The notes under the pieces are model-generated. The model was given only the letters and a program-made list of their open reading frames with translations. It ran no database searches and was not told where the DNA came from. DNA of 64,000 nt from an uncultured Lachnospiraceae bacterium (GTDB lineage: Bacteria > Bacillota > Clostridia > Lachnospirales > Lachnospiraceae), in NCBI GenBank assembly GCA_902789735.1, contig CADAOZ010000001.1, positions 1 through 64,000 on the forward strand. Direction: 5' to 3'. The position numbers and the translations under genes were made by a program. This document shows positions 32,629 to 41,223 of this stretch, piece after piece. Every line of letters begins with the position of its first letter. Within the stretch, counting starts at the first letter, position 1.

Positions 32629-35600
32629 ATGTTTGATAAACTGTTTTCCCCTGTCAGGATCAGAGACCTGCAACTGCCCCACCGCATCATACTGCCGGCT
32701 ATGGGAACAAAGTTTTCCGGAAACGACAGCTATGTGACAGACAAGCTGATCGACTATCATGTCGCGCGCGTAAAGGGCGGCAGCGGCCTGAACATCGTCG
32801 AAGTTGCCAGCGTTCACACGCCCAGTGCGCCCCGCCATTTTCTTTCCATCAGTGATGATAAATACATTCCCGGCCTGAAGAAGCTCACCGACGCGATCCA
32901 CAAGGCAGGCGGAAATGCCGGAATCCAGCTGTGGCAGGGTTCCCTTGCCGTCGGTATGGACCAGACTGCCCAGATCCTGGTCGCGTCCGACATGCCGGTC
33001 TCCCCGGAGATCACACTTCCCGGAATCTCGAAAGCGCAGATTGAAGAGGTCGTTGCCTGCTACGGCGCAGCTGCGGCCAGGGCAGTCGAGGCAGGATTTG
33101 ACTGCATAGAATTCCACTGCGCCCACAACTATCTGCCCCATTCCTTCCTGTCAGGCGGGATCAACCACAGGACGGACGAATACGGCGGAAGCCTTGAAAA
33201 CAGGGCTAAATTCCCGCTTGCATGCATCCGCGCAATCCGGGAGAACATTCCGGAAGGCATGCCGCTGTTTATGAGAATCGACGCGCACGACGATTACCTC
33301 GAAGGCGGACTGACCATTGAAGAGGTCATCTCTTTCTGCGCGATGGCAGGGGCTGCCGGCGTGGATGTCCTGGATGTGTCCAGAGGCAACATTATCTCTG
33401 CCGGCCTGAAATTTGAAGTTCCGCCTGTGGACATTCCCAGAGCTTTCAACATCGATAACGCTGCCCGGATCCGCAGAGAGACCGGAATGCTGACGATCGG
33501 CGTGGGCAGGATCAACACGGCGCAGCTGGCGGAAGAGATTCTCGAAGATGATAAAGTGGACATGGTTGTCATGGGACGCGCGCAGCTGGCCGATCCTGAC
33601 TTCGTGAACAAGATCCGGGAAGGCCGTACGGAAGATGTTTTCTACTGCGTCGGATGCAACCAGGGATGTTATGACTGTTTTGCCGATGTAAATGCAGAGC
33701 ACATCACCTGTCTGAGAAACCCCGCGGTCGGACGCGAGGCGGAGTGCGCCATTGTCAAAGCAGAGAAGCCCGAGACCGTTTTGGTCGCAGGCGGAGGAAT
33801 CGGAGGCCTGGAAGCAGCAATTGTCCTCAAGCAGCGCGGACACAATCCGGTCCTGTGCGAGGCTTCCGGAAAGCTGGGAGGTCAGTTCGTGACAGCCGGA
33901 GAAGCACCCAGAAAGGGTGAGATGAAAGACGCCGTATTGCTGATGGCCAAACAGGCTGAAAAGATGGGCGTTGACATCCGTCTGAACACGCCGGTGACTC
34001 CCGCATTGATCGCGGAGCTCAGGCCCCATACACTCATTAACGCGATCGGCGCGGAGCCGGTTGTCGTTAAAGTGCCCGGATTCGACAGGAATTTTGTTGT
34101 CAATTCACACGACGTGCTGAACGGTAAAGCGGCTGTGACCGGCAATGCTGTTGTGATCGGCGGCGGAATGGTCGGCGTGGAGACCGCCGAGTACCTGGCG
34201 GAGAAAGGGGTATCCGTCACGGTTCTGGAGATGCTTCCCGAGATCTGCGCGGATCTGGGCGCACCCAGAAAGATCTGCGTGAATGAGAGCGTTTACGCCG
34301 CGGGTATCGTTCCTGTGACCGGCGTAACTGTTAAGGAAATCCGCGACGGAGAAGTTGTCGGTGAGAAGGATGGCGCGGAGATAAGCTTCCCCTGCGATTA
34401 TGCCGTCATGGCAGTAGGTGCGAAAAAGAGAGACGGCAGCGCTCTGGCAGCTGCCTGCTATGAAAACGGGACTGCATATTTTGAAATCGGTGACGCGGCA
34501 GGTGCCCGCAGAGCTCTCAACGCCACAAGAGAAGGCTTTGACGCTGCCATGAAGTTTGATGACCCTCAGGAACACGCGTATGCGCTGCGTCCCAAAAAGG
34601 TCGTTTTCGTGACCGGCGCGACCGGGACCATGGGACAGGAGACTATGAAACAGCTGCTCGCCAGAAGCAACCGATTTGTCACCAGGATTCTGGCCCGTCC
34701 TTCCGCAAAGAACAAGGAACTCCTTAAAAAGTATCGCTGCCCGGCGCTGGAGATCGTCTGGGGCGACATGACGGATTACGACACGATTAAGAAGTGTGTT
34801 GACGGGGCGGATTATGTGCTGCACATCGGCGCGATGGTATCGCCTGCGGCAGACGCGTATCCGGAAAAGACCCTGTATACCAACATCGGGTCGACCCTGA
34901 ACATCATCAAAGCGATCAAAGAGCAGCCCGATCCGGATAAAGTACATTTTGCTTACGTAGGTACGGTGGCCATGACCGGAAGCCGTCTTGAGCCGGTGCA
35001 TTTCGGCAGGGTAGGCGACCCCATGTTCCCGTCCATCCACGATTATTACGCGCTTTCCAAAGTGTTCTCCGAAGCGGAAGTATTTGCAAGCGGCCTTAAG
35101 TATTGGGTATCGATCCGTCAGACAGGACAGCATCCCAGCGCGGAAGGCGCGGGCGAGGAGCCGATCATCTTCCATCAGCCTGTCAACAACGTGCTGGAGT
35201 GGAGCACTTCCATCGAATCCGGCATCTGCATGGCCAATCTGTGCGAGGACTGGGTGGATGAGAGCTTCTGGAGAAAGGCTTATAACCTGAGCAGCGGGAA
35301 AGGATACCGTCTTGCCACATGGGAACTCTCGGATATTATGTTAAAGCCCATGGGACTGTCTTTTGCCGAAACAACAGATCCTCAGATGCAGGCGCGTTTC
35401 AACTTCCATGGCCAGTATTATACCGACTCGGATCTGCTCGACCAGTACCTGCATTTCCGCTGCATCCCTGCACAGCATTATTGGGCGGGTGTATCCGGTG
35501 AGATTGAAAGGATGATGAAGAACCCGATGATCGCCGCCATGATGCCTACTGCAGAAGGAATGCGCGCGCACAACCTCGAAATCGCCAGGAAGCGGATGGG

Positions 35601-36090
35601 CTACCTGTGGATGAAAGAAAACCATGAAATGGATTGGATCAACGCTTTCTTCGGTTCCGAGGAGGAAATGCTGAAGGAAAGACCGCTGGAGATGCATCAT
35701 CCCAGTGAGGAAGAATCCTTCCTGAACCACGGATACAATGAGGAAAAGGGTCTGACAGACCTTGATGTGGATGATCTGCAGGGAGCAGCCGAATATCGCG
35801 GCGGATCCTTCAAAGACGAGGCTCCGGGAGCTGATATCGACAAGCCGGTCACCTGGGAATGCGCTTTCGGACATGTCTTCAAGGCTTCCGTGAATTCTGT
35901 TCTGCACGGTGGACACTGGTGCCCGCAGTGTCTCAGAGAAGCCTGGAAGTATCCTGCGATCGCCCGCAGGAACCCTTACTTCGCGCAGGTCTGGGATGCC
36001 CAGCACAGCAGAGAAGAGACTTACGAGATCCCGATCCTCTACAGCGCGTATGACATCACAAGAGAGCTTAAGGAGAAGCTTGGACTGTAA
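32629..36090 (+). CDS. OYE-type flavin reductase / FAD-NAD(P) domain / extended SDR / zinc-ribbon fusion
   Basis: The protein has 1153 residues in four parts. Residues 1-335: old-yellow-enzyme FMN barrel (FHCAHNYLPHSFLSGG, then RTDEYGGSLENR, residues 161-190). Residues 340-361: Fe-S cysteines C340, C343, C347 and C361. Residues 380-640: FAD site GGGIGG (388-393) and NAD(P) site GGGMVG (511-516), as in enoate and dienoyl-CoA reductases. Residues 656-1060: extended SDR/epimerase fold with TGATGTMG (662-669) and catalytic Tyr807-xxx-Lys811. Residues 1074-1110: treble-clef zinc ribbon (C1078, GH 1081-1082, CPQC 1098-1101). It joins a C=C reductase to a hydroxy/keto dehydrogenase, as needed for enone substrates such as steroids, bile acids or plant phenolics. 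Substrate unknown. Confidence 0.88.
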   Translation: MFDKLFSPVRIRDLQLPHRIILPAMGTKFSGNDSYVTDKLIDYHVARVKGGSGLNIVEVASVHTPSAPRHFLSISDDKYIPGLKKLTDAIHKAGGNAGIQLWQGSLAVGMDQTAQILVASDMPVSPEITLPGISKAQIEEVVACYGAAAARAVEAGFDCIEFHCAHNYLPHSFLSGGINHRTDEYGGSLENRAKFPLACIRAIRENIPEGMPLFMRIDAHDDYLEGGLTIEEVISFCAMAGAAGVDVLDVSRGNIISAGLKFEVPPVDIPRAFNIDNAARIRRETGMLTIGVGRINTAQLAEEILEDDKVDMVVMGRAQLADPDFVNKIREGRTEDVFYCVGCNQGCYDCFADVNAEHITCLRNPAVGREAECAIVKAEKPETVLVAGGGIGGLEAAIVLKQRGHNPVLCEASGKLGGQFVTAGEAPRKGEMKDAVLLMAKQAEKMGVDIRLNTPVTPALIAELRPHTLINAIGAEPVVVKVPGFDRNFVVNSHDVLNGKAAVTGNAVVIGGGMVGVETAEYLAEKGVSVTVLEMLPEICADLGAPRKICVNESVYAAGIVPVTGVTVKEIRDGEVVGEKDGAEISFPCDYAVMAVGAKKRDGSALAAACYENGTAYFEIGDAAGARRALNATREGFDAAMKFDDPQEHAYALRPKKVVFVTGATGTMGQETMKQLLARSNRFVTRILARPSAKNKELLKKYRCPALEIVWGDMTDYDTIKKCVDGADYVLHIGAMVSPAADAYPEKTLYTNIGSTLNIIKAIKEQPDPDKVHFAYVGTVAMTGSRLEPVHFGRVGDPMFPSIHDYYALSKVFSEAEVFASGLKYWVSIRQTGQHPSAEGAGEEPIIFHQPVNNVLEWSTSIESGICMANLCEDWVDESFWRKAYNLSSGKGYRLATWELSDIMLKPMGLSFAETTDPQMQARFNFHGQYYTDSDLLDQYLHFRCIPAQHYWAGVSGEIERMMKNPMIAAMMPTAEGMRAHNLEIARKRMGYLWMKENHEMDWINAFFGSEEEMLKERPLEMHHPSEEESFLNHGYNEEKGLTDLDVDDLQGAAEYRGGSFKDEAPGADIDKPVTWECAFGHVFKASVNSVLHGGHWCPQCLREAWKYPAIARRNPYFAQVWDAQHSREETYEIPILYSAYDITRELKEKLGL

Positions 36091-36099
36091 GGATTGAAC

Positions 36100-36116
36100 T
36101 GACCCGCGTTTGATTT
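36100..36116. repeat. 17-bp direct repeat, right copy
   Basis: TGACCCGCGTTTGATTT, identical to 31240-31256. It lies 9 bases after the stop codon of the fusion gene and 19 bases before a hairpin. Confidence 0.9.
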
Positions 36117-36135
36117 ATTGAAGTGAATTGAGAAG

Positions 36136-36175
36136 AAGCCTTACCGGTGCTGCACGCTCCGATAAGGCTTTTTTT
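36136..36175 (+). terminator. intrinsic terminator of the fusion gene
   Basis: AAGCCTTA (36136-36143) pairs with TAAGGCTT (36163-36170), followed by T to 36175. Its arms and the sequence ACCGG/CCGATAAGG resemble those of the fba terminator at 31278-31324. Confidence 0.85.
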
Positions 36176-36299
36176 GCCTGACGCAGCATCTGCTGCAGCA
36201 ATCAGGCAAAGCCCTCCATTTATGTCGTTATGTTGCGGGCGTAAGTTGTTATTGGTATTATTAAAAAGACTTAACTTTAAGCGCGGACAAGGGGATTGC

Positions 36300-36523
36300 C
36301 TGCGTCAGAAGCGGCAGAAAGCACCTGCCAGGCATCCCGTGACGGCGGAGATGGCAAGGGAGGTGTTTTCTGGCATACCCAGGGATCCGGCAAATCGCTT
36401 TCAATGGTTTTCTATGCGCATTTGCTTCAGCAGGTGCTGGACAGTCCCACGATTGTTGTCATTACAGACCGGAATGATCTGGATGATCAGCTTTTCGCCC
36501 AGTTTGCCCGCTGTAAAGATTGA
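36300..36523 (+). pseudogene. type I restriction enzyme HsdR fragment
   Basis: One frame of about 75 codons carries the HsdR motor-domain core: [20 protein letters not shown] (Walker A with GSGKS) and [20 protein letters not shown], ending at TGA 36521. Intact HsdR proteins run to about 1000 residues. The upstream homology fades near 36300 and there is no start with a ribosome site. No HsdM or HsdS remnant is seen nearby. It is a decayed relic of a type I restriction-modification locus. Confidence 0.85.
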
Positions 36524-36781
36524 TATTATTTATCGCTGATCGTTAGAAATCGTATGTACGCAGAGGGACTTGCTTAAATATAGGCAGGTCTCTTTGCTTA
36601 ATGCGGATTATTTTCATCTGACCAGGATATGAAACTGACCGTGATAGTAATAATATCCGCAGGTGTGAGATACTGTTTATATTCGAGGATGAAGGTATAA
36701 TGAATCATAGAAGAATCTGCCGGCTGAGCGGGATCACCTGAAGCAGTATTTGCGTTTCGTTAAGAAAGGGATAAGCATACT
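36524..36781. other. AT-rich gap without genes
   Basis: This stretch links the HsdR relic to the DUF3137-like gene. It is AT-richer than the surrounding chromosome. A weak inverted repeat GGGACTTGC/GCAGGTCTC lies near 36565-36595. No gene or clear promoter is seen. Confidence 0.5.
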
Positions 36782-37738
36782 ATGGAAAACACTTACAATA
36801 TTCAAATGAGAATTAAGGAAATTCAGAATGAGAAGAAGCGGACTGACAAATTATACAAATTAAGCTTAATTATGTTCATTCCCATAATCCCCTTGTTCTT
36901 TATTGGTGTTTCCCTTGAAGAGCCATTCCTTATGAAAATTGTCTGTGCCTTGTTTGTTATCGATCCTGTTTTTTTGATATGTATATGTTTTAGGATAGGA
37001 AAACTGGACGAAGAACTTGCTTCCCTGTTTGTCAAAAATGAAGGTATTGAAAGTGTTTTGAACAGGTATTGTCTGGTTGAGAGATTTGATCCCAACGATA
37101 GTCTGGATAATGGAGACAGGAAACTGCTGAAATCCTTTGGCTTTTTCGCTGCCCCTGTCGGACGCAATTATCTGAAAGGAATGATGAATGATATTCCGAT
37201 TGAAACATCGTATATACGACTACATGTGGATGATCTTGATAATAGCGCAGGAAGCTATTATGAGTTTAACGGCCAAATTGCATATTTGAGAAATTCAAAA
37301 AGTTTCCCGGGAAAGCTGCTGATTATCAGAGATAATACTCCTGGAAGCGGGTTCGACTTTAAGGACTTCGCATATGAAGCTGTGATTAAAAGAATTCTTG
37401 GAACTTCAAAATCAGATCGTAAAATACCCGATATCAGGAATCCTATAAATATTTCCAGGGAATTTGATACACAATGGAGAGTATATGCATCTAATCCGGA
37501 TGCTGCCATGCCTATGCTATATAAAAATACCGACTTGTATAAAAGGTTATTGGAAGCCAGGAATTTGTCTTTTGTGTTATATCGTGAGGATGAGATTCTT
37601 CTTGGGGGGCAATACAGCTTTGACCTGCTGAAGGGCACTTCAGAGGAAAGACGTGCCAGTTGTGAACAGGCAATGGATGGGCTTTTTAACGAAGCTATTG
37701 CGGCAGCTTTGTCAGCGGAGTACCCGGCGGTGAAATGA
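36782..37738 (+). CDS. DUF3137-like membrane-associated protein
   Basis: The protein has 318 residues. Two hydrophobic segments (about 28-43 and 50-72) follow a charged N-terminus; the rest is soluble. The pattern YYEFNGQIAYLRNSKSFPGKLLIIRDN, then an FDTQWRVYASNP-like block, resembles DUF3137 proteins, whose function is unknown. Codon use is clearly AT-richer than that of neighbours, which with the HsdR relic suggests acquired DNA. It ends in TGA directly abutting and in frame with the ATG of the next gene. Confidence 0.7.
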   Translation: MENTYNIQMRIKEIQNEKKRTDKLYKLSLIMFIPIIPLFFIGVSLEEPFLMKIVCALFVIDPVFLICICFRIGKLDEELASLFVKNEGIESVLNRYCLVERFDPNDSLDNGDRKLLKSFGFFAAPVGRNYLKGMMNDIPIETSYIRLHVDDLDNSAGSYYEFNGQIAYLRNSKSFPGKLLIIRDNTPGSGFDFKDFAYEAVIKRILGTSKSDRKIPDIRNPINISREFDTQWRVYASNPDAAMPMLYKNTDLYKRLLEARNLSFVLYREDEILLGGQYSFDLLKGTSEERRASCEQAMDGLFNEAIAAALSAEYPAVK

Positions 37739-38698
37739 ATGGAAGTATATAATCATCTGGAATGTGAATATATATACAGGACGGCTGTAAAGGAAACAGG
37801 AGAGGGATTGAATATTGATCCCGATACTTCGTCCCGGACATGCGGACAGGTGCTGGAAGCCCTGACGGAAGCCGTCGGGGAGGCGATTCCGCTGGCGCCG
37901 GAGGACCTGCGCCGGGAATACGGCAGCGACTGTCTGCGGCTGTACCTTTTGTTCATGGGACCCGGCAGAGAGTATGGGCCGGAGGAAGCCTGGGATGAGG
38001 ACACCATGGCCGGGCTTTTTCGCTATCTTGGCAGGGTATGGAGAAAGTGGAGTTTGGTCGCTCAACCGAAAGAAGAAAATGTTGACAAATATGTGGATGG
38101 GAACGGGGCAACAGTATGTTCTGCGGAAGACCTGTTCACTGCTTCCTGCCGGCAGATCATAGACCAGACCCGGCAGGGACGGTATCACGCGGGACTGACC
38201 ATGCTGATGGCGCTGCTGAAAAGGAAGGACCCGGCCGGAGAAATGGTGGATCGGCAGACCTATCTGCGTCTGCTGCTGCCCTACGCCCCCTGTATTTCGA
38301 CGGCCCTGCTTTTACAGGAAAACGGCAGCGGGCTGCGGGAACTGCTGGAGGAGCCTTATGGCGGACCTTCGGTTTCGGAAGACGCTGCGGTCCGGATCGA
38401 GATCCCCATGCAGTATAATGGAAGATTGTATACACATATCCGCATCCCGGAAAATGCGGCAGAGGAGGAAGCAGCAGCGGCAGCGGTACGCACTCTGACG
38501 GAAGGGGGCCGGGACTCTGCAGGCGCCATGTCAGGCGGCGCAAATCCGGCTGTGAAGACCGGCCGGGACGTCTCTCCCGGAGCGGAGATGGAGGGGATCA
38601 CCCTGTTCAAAAAAGGGCAGGGAATTTATGGTGTCGGTCGGAAATGGTACAGGATTTACTATATTCCCGGCAGAATCATCAACATATGTGACAAATAA
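37739..38698 (+). CDS. free-standing leucyl-tRNA synthetase C-terminal-like protein
   Basis: The protein has 319 residues. From about residue 50 it follows the LeuRS region right after KMSKS: EYGSDCLRLYLLFMG (60-74) matches EYGADTLRVYVMFMG of the window's LeuS (596-610). MQYNGRLYTHIRIPENAAEEE matches the LeuS block VQVNGKFRGKVSIPKDCSKEE, and the end YIPGRIINICDK matches YVPGKILNFVVK. HIGH, KMSKS and editing domains are absent, so it cannot charge tRNA. A low-complexity insert (about 245-285) separates the last two blocks. The start abuts the upstream stop (TGA ATG) without a clear ribosome site. GC-rich codons suggest a maintained gene rather than a recent relic. Confidence 0.75.
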   Translation: MEVYNHLECEYIYRTAVKETGEGLNIDPDTSSRTCGQVLEALTEAVGEAIPLAPEDLRREYGSDCLRLYLLFMGPGREYGPEEAWDEDTMAGLFRYLGRVWRKWSLVAQPKEENVDKYVDGNGATVCSAEDLFTASCRQIIDQTRQGRYHAGLTMLMALLKRKDPAGEMVDRQTYLRLLLPYAPCISTALLLQENGSGLRELLEEPYGGPSVSEDAAVRIEIPMQYNGRLYTHIRIPENAAEEEAAAAAVRTLTEGGRDSAGAMSGGANPAVKTGRDVSPGAEMEGITLFKKGQGIYGVGRKWYRIYYIPGRIINICDK

Positions 38699-38745
38699 GG
38701 GAAAGCGGGCGGCACAAAGACTCCCCGTATATCCTGATGTGTATG

Positions 38746-38772
38746 GAGCCGGTCATTACGACCGGCTCTTTT
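38746..38772 (+). terminator. intrinsic terminator
   Basis: GAGCCGGTC (38746-38754) pairs with GACCGGCTC (38760-38768) around ATTAC, followed by TTTTC. Confidence 0.8.
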
Positions 38773-38861
38773 CAGGAACAGCAGTTTCTGTGAAAAGAAT
38801 TCGTAAATACCGGGTCTTCCCGGGAATTCGGGGAATTCCCGACCGGCTTTGGCTGATTTCC

Positions 38862-38890
38862 TTGACAGGGTTCAGATGGGTGTATACAAT
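38862..38890 (+). promoter_or_regulatory. promoter of the GntR regulator gene
   Basis: TTGACA (38862-38867) and TACAAT (38885-38890) with a 17-base spacer. Confidence 0.85.
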
Positions 38891-38896
38891 TATACA
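38881..38896. promoter_or_regulatory. candidate GntR operator
   Basis: TGTATA-CAAT-TATACA, a perfect 6+6 palindrome laid over the -10 box. The same half-sites with the same 4-base spacing occur at 52393-52408 over the putative nfnAB promoter. Confidence 0.7.
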
Positions 38897-38953
38897 TGCG
38901 TGACTTAACATAGATACGTCACAGACACAGGTGATACAGGGAGAGTGCAAAAA

Positions 38954-39640
38954 ATGAAGGATTATGATTTAACGCGGGAGGTCTCGGATAAGTATTCCCT
39001 CCGCGGAAGGGTGTTCACCAAGATTCGTGATGATATCCTGAACGGCGTATATAAAGAGCATGAGGAACTGAAGGAAGCAAGGATCGGCAAGGAGCTGGGC
39101 GTATCCAGGACGCCTGTCCGGGAAGCCCTGCGGCAGCTGGAACTGGAAGGACTGGTCCAGATCATTCCCAACCGAGGCGCCTTTGTGACCGGTATTTCCG
39201 CCAAGGATGTCAGGGATATTTATATGATCCGTTCCAGGCTGGAAGGTCTGTGCGCCAGATGGGCCTGCGAGCACATCACCAGGGAACAGCTGGAATCTAT
39301 GGAAGAAAATGTATATCTGGCTGAGTTCCATGCCGGCAAAGGCCATATGGAACAGATGGCAGAGCTGGATAATCAGTTCCACCACACCCTGTACAGGGCC
39401 TGTGATTCCAAGATGCTTGAGCACCTGCTCAATGATTACCATGAGTACCTGCTCCGGGTCCGGAAGAAAGCCCTTTCCTCCATTGACAGAGGGACCGCTT
39501 CCAATAAAGAGCACCGTTCCATTATGGAAGCCATCCGGGCCGGCAACGCGGATCTGGCGGAACGCCTGGCCAGTGAGCATATGAAGAACGCCTACGCCAA
39601 TATGGTCAGCAACGGACTGTATGACCTGTACGGAAAATAA
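38954..39640 (+). CDS. GntR-family (FCD-type) transcriptional regulator
   Basis: The start at ATG 38954 is taken over GTG 38945 because GGGAGAG lies 7 bases ahead. The protein has 228 residues. The winged helix occupies about 15-80 (ELKEARIGKELGVSRTPVREALRQLELEGLVQIIPNRG pattern). The C-terminal FCD domain has the metal-binding Asp/His pattern (LDNQFHHTLY, then SNKEHRSIMEAI and LASEHM). FCD regulators respond to carboxylates such as citrate, lactate or sugar acids. It is followed 88 bases later by icd, so a TCA-type organic acid is a sensible effector. Confidence 0.93.
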   Translation: MKDYDLTREVSDKYSLRGRVFTKIRDDILNGVYKEHEELKEARIGKELGVSRTPVREALRQLELEGLVQIIPNRGAFVTGISAKDVRDIYMIRSRLEGLCARWACEHITREQLESMEENVYLAEFHAGKGHMEQMAELDNQFHHTLYRACDSKMLEHLLNDYHEYLLRVRKKALSSIDRGTASNKEHRSIMEAIRAGNADLAERLASEHMKNAYANMVSNGLYDLYGK

Positions 39641-39728
39641 AAATGGAAGACCACGGGACGCCATTATGCGCGTCCCGTATCTATGAACCGCGGCATACGC
39701 GGAAAATCAAATATAAAGGAGAGATGAC

Positions 39729-40943
39729 GTGAGCAAAATCGAGATGAAGACGCCCCTTGTGGAGATGGACGGAGATGAGATGACAAGGATCATCTGGAAG
39801 CTGATCAAGGATGAGCTCCTGCTGCCTTATATCGATCTCAAGACCGAGTATTATGATCTGGGCCTCCCCCACAGAGATGAGACAGATGACCAGGTTACCT
39901 TTGACGCTGCCGAAGCGACAAAGAAATACGGCGTTGCCGTCAAGTGCGCCACCATCACCCCCAACCAGGCCAGGATCAAAGAGTATAACCTCAAGCGTAT
40001 GTACAAGAGCCCCAACGGCACCATCCGCGCCATTCTGGACGGCACTGTTTTCCGTGCCCCGATCCTTGTAAAAGGCATCGATCCCTATGTGCGTACCTGG
40101 AAGAAGCCCATCACCATGGCCCGTCACGCCTATGGTGATGTCTACAAAAACACCGAGATCCGGGTTCCCGGACCGGGCCAGGGAGAACTGGTCTTTACTT
40201 CCGACAACGGTACGGTCATCCGCGAGACCATTCATGAATTTGACGGTCCCGGCATCCTGCAGGGCATCCATAATACAGACCATTCCATCGAGAGCTTTGC
40301 CAGATCCTGTTTCCAGTTCGCCCTGAACCGGAAGGAAGATCTGTGGTTCTCCTGTAAGGACACAATTTCCAAGACCTATGACGAGAACTTCAAGAGCATC
40401 TTCCAGAGGCTCTATGATGAAGAGTATAAAGAAGCCTTTGACAAAGCCGGCATCACCTATTTCTACACCCTGATCGATGACGCGGTCGCCCGCGTGATCC
40501 GCTCCGAAGGCGGCTTTATCTGGGCCCTCAAGAACTATGACGGCGATGTCATGAGCGACATGATGGCCACGGCGTTCGGCTCCCTTGCCATGATGACCTC
40601 CATTCTGGTCTCCCCGGACGGCAACTACGAATATGAAGCCGCCCACGGCACTGTGCAGAGGCACTATTACAAGCATCTGAAGGGAGAAGAGACTTCGACC
40701 AATTCCGTAGCGACCATCTTTGCCTGGACCGGCGCCCTGCGCAAGAGGGGAGAACTGGATGAAATCCCCGCTCTGGTCCGCTTCGCGGACGCTCTGGACC
40801 GCGCGGTCATTGAGACCATCGAATCCGGCAAGATGACCGGTGACCTGGCCATGATCACCACCCTGCAGGGCGTGGAGAAACTCAGTACCCAGGACTTCAT
40901 CAAGGCCATCCGTCAGAGACTGGACCAGATCCTGAACGCCTGA
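39729..40943 (+). CDS. icd: NADP-dependent isocitrate dehydrogenase
   Basis: The protein has 404 residues. It starts with GTG behind AAGGAGAGATGAC; an ATG 5 bases earlier is followed at once by a stop. The sequence is of the homodimeric, eukaryote-like IDH group: [44 protein letters not shown] and [10 protein letters not shown]. It turns isocitrate to 2-oxoglutarate, giving NADPH for glutamate synthesis. Probably co-transcribed with the upstream GntR gene. Confidence 0.97.
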   Translation: MSKIEMKTPLVEMDGDEMTRIIWKLIKDELLLPYIDLKTEYYDLGLPHRDETDDQVTFDAAEATKKYGVAVKCATITPNQARIKEYNLKRMYKSPNGTIRAILDGTVFRAPILVKGIDPYVRTWKKPITMARHAYGDVYKNTEIRVPGPGQGELVFTSDNGTVIRETIHEFDGPGILQGIHNTDHSIESFARSCFQFALNRKEDLWFSCKDTISKTYDENFKSIFQRLYDEEYKEAFDKAGITYFYTLIDDAVARVIRSEGGFIWALKNYDGDVMSDMMATAFGSLAMMTSILVSPDGNYEYEAAHGTVQRHYYKHLKGEETSTNSVATIFAWTGALRKRGELDEIPALVRFADALDRAVIETIESGKMTGDLAMITTLQGVEKLSTQDFIKAIRQRLDQILNA

Positions 40944-41026
40944 GATACAGACTGCATGATCAAATGCCATTGCGCAGCCTTTGTTTATGGCAGGGAATGA
41001 AAACAGAACATACAGAGCATTAAGAA

Positions 41027-41074
41027 ACAGCCGTCAGAGGCCCGGAAGTAAAGGGCCGGATCTGACGGCTGTTC
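41027..41074. terminator. long two-step hairpin after icd
   Basis: AACAGCCGTCAGA (41027-41039) pairs with TCTGACGGCTGTT (41062-41074), with GGCCC/GGGCC pairing inside. The T tail is poor (CTGATATTC). It is followed by three TTCAATGA motifs at roughly 16-base spacing (about 41094-41130). Confidence 0.6.
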
Positions 41075-41223
41075 TGATATTCGATGGCTGGTGTTCAATG
41101 ACATATATTCAATGACTTATGTTCAATGATTGACAGACATTGATTGATATTCAAAAGTCTGTAAGCAGCGGTTTTCGTTCATTTCCGGCAGCGGGCCGCC
41201 GTAAGTGTCTGTATTCCGTGTAT

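Noticed and set aside
32629..36090. Assembly artefact joining two genes
   Set aside because: The frame runs without a stop through both enzyme halves and a linker, with uniform codon use and no start or ribosome site at the junction near 34590, so a true fusion is more likely.
36147..36539. 130-codon plus-strand frame over the HsdR relic
   Set aside because: It is a different frame from the one carrying the HsdR motifs and has no family likeness.
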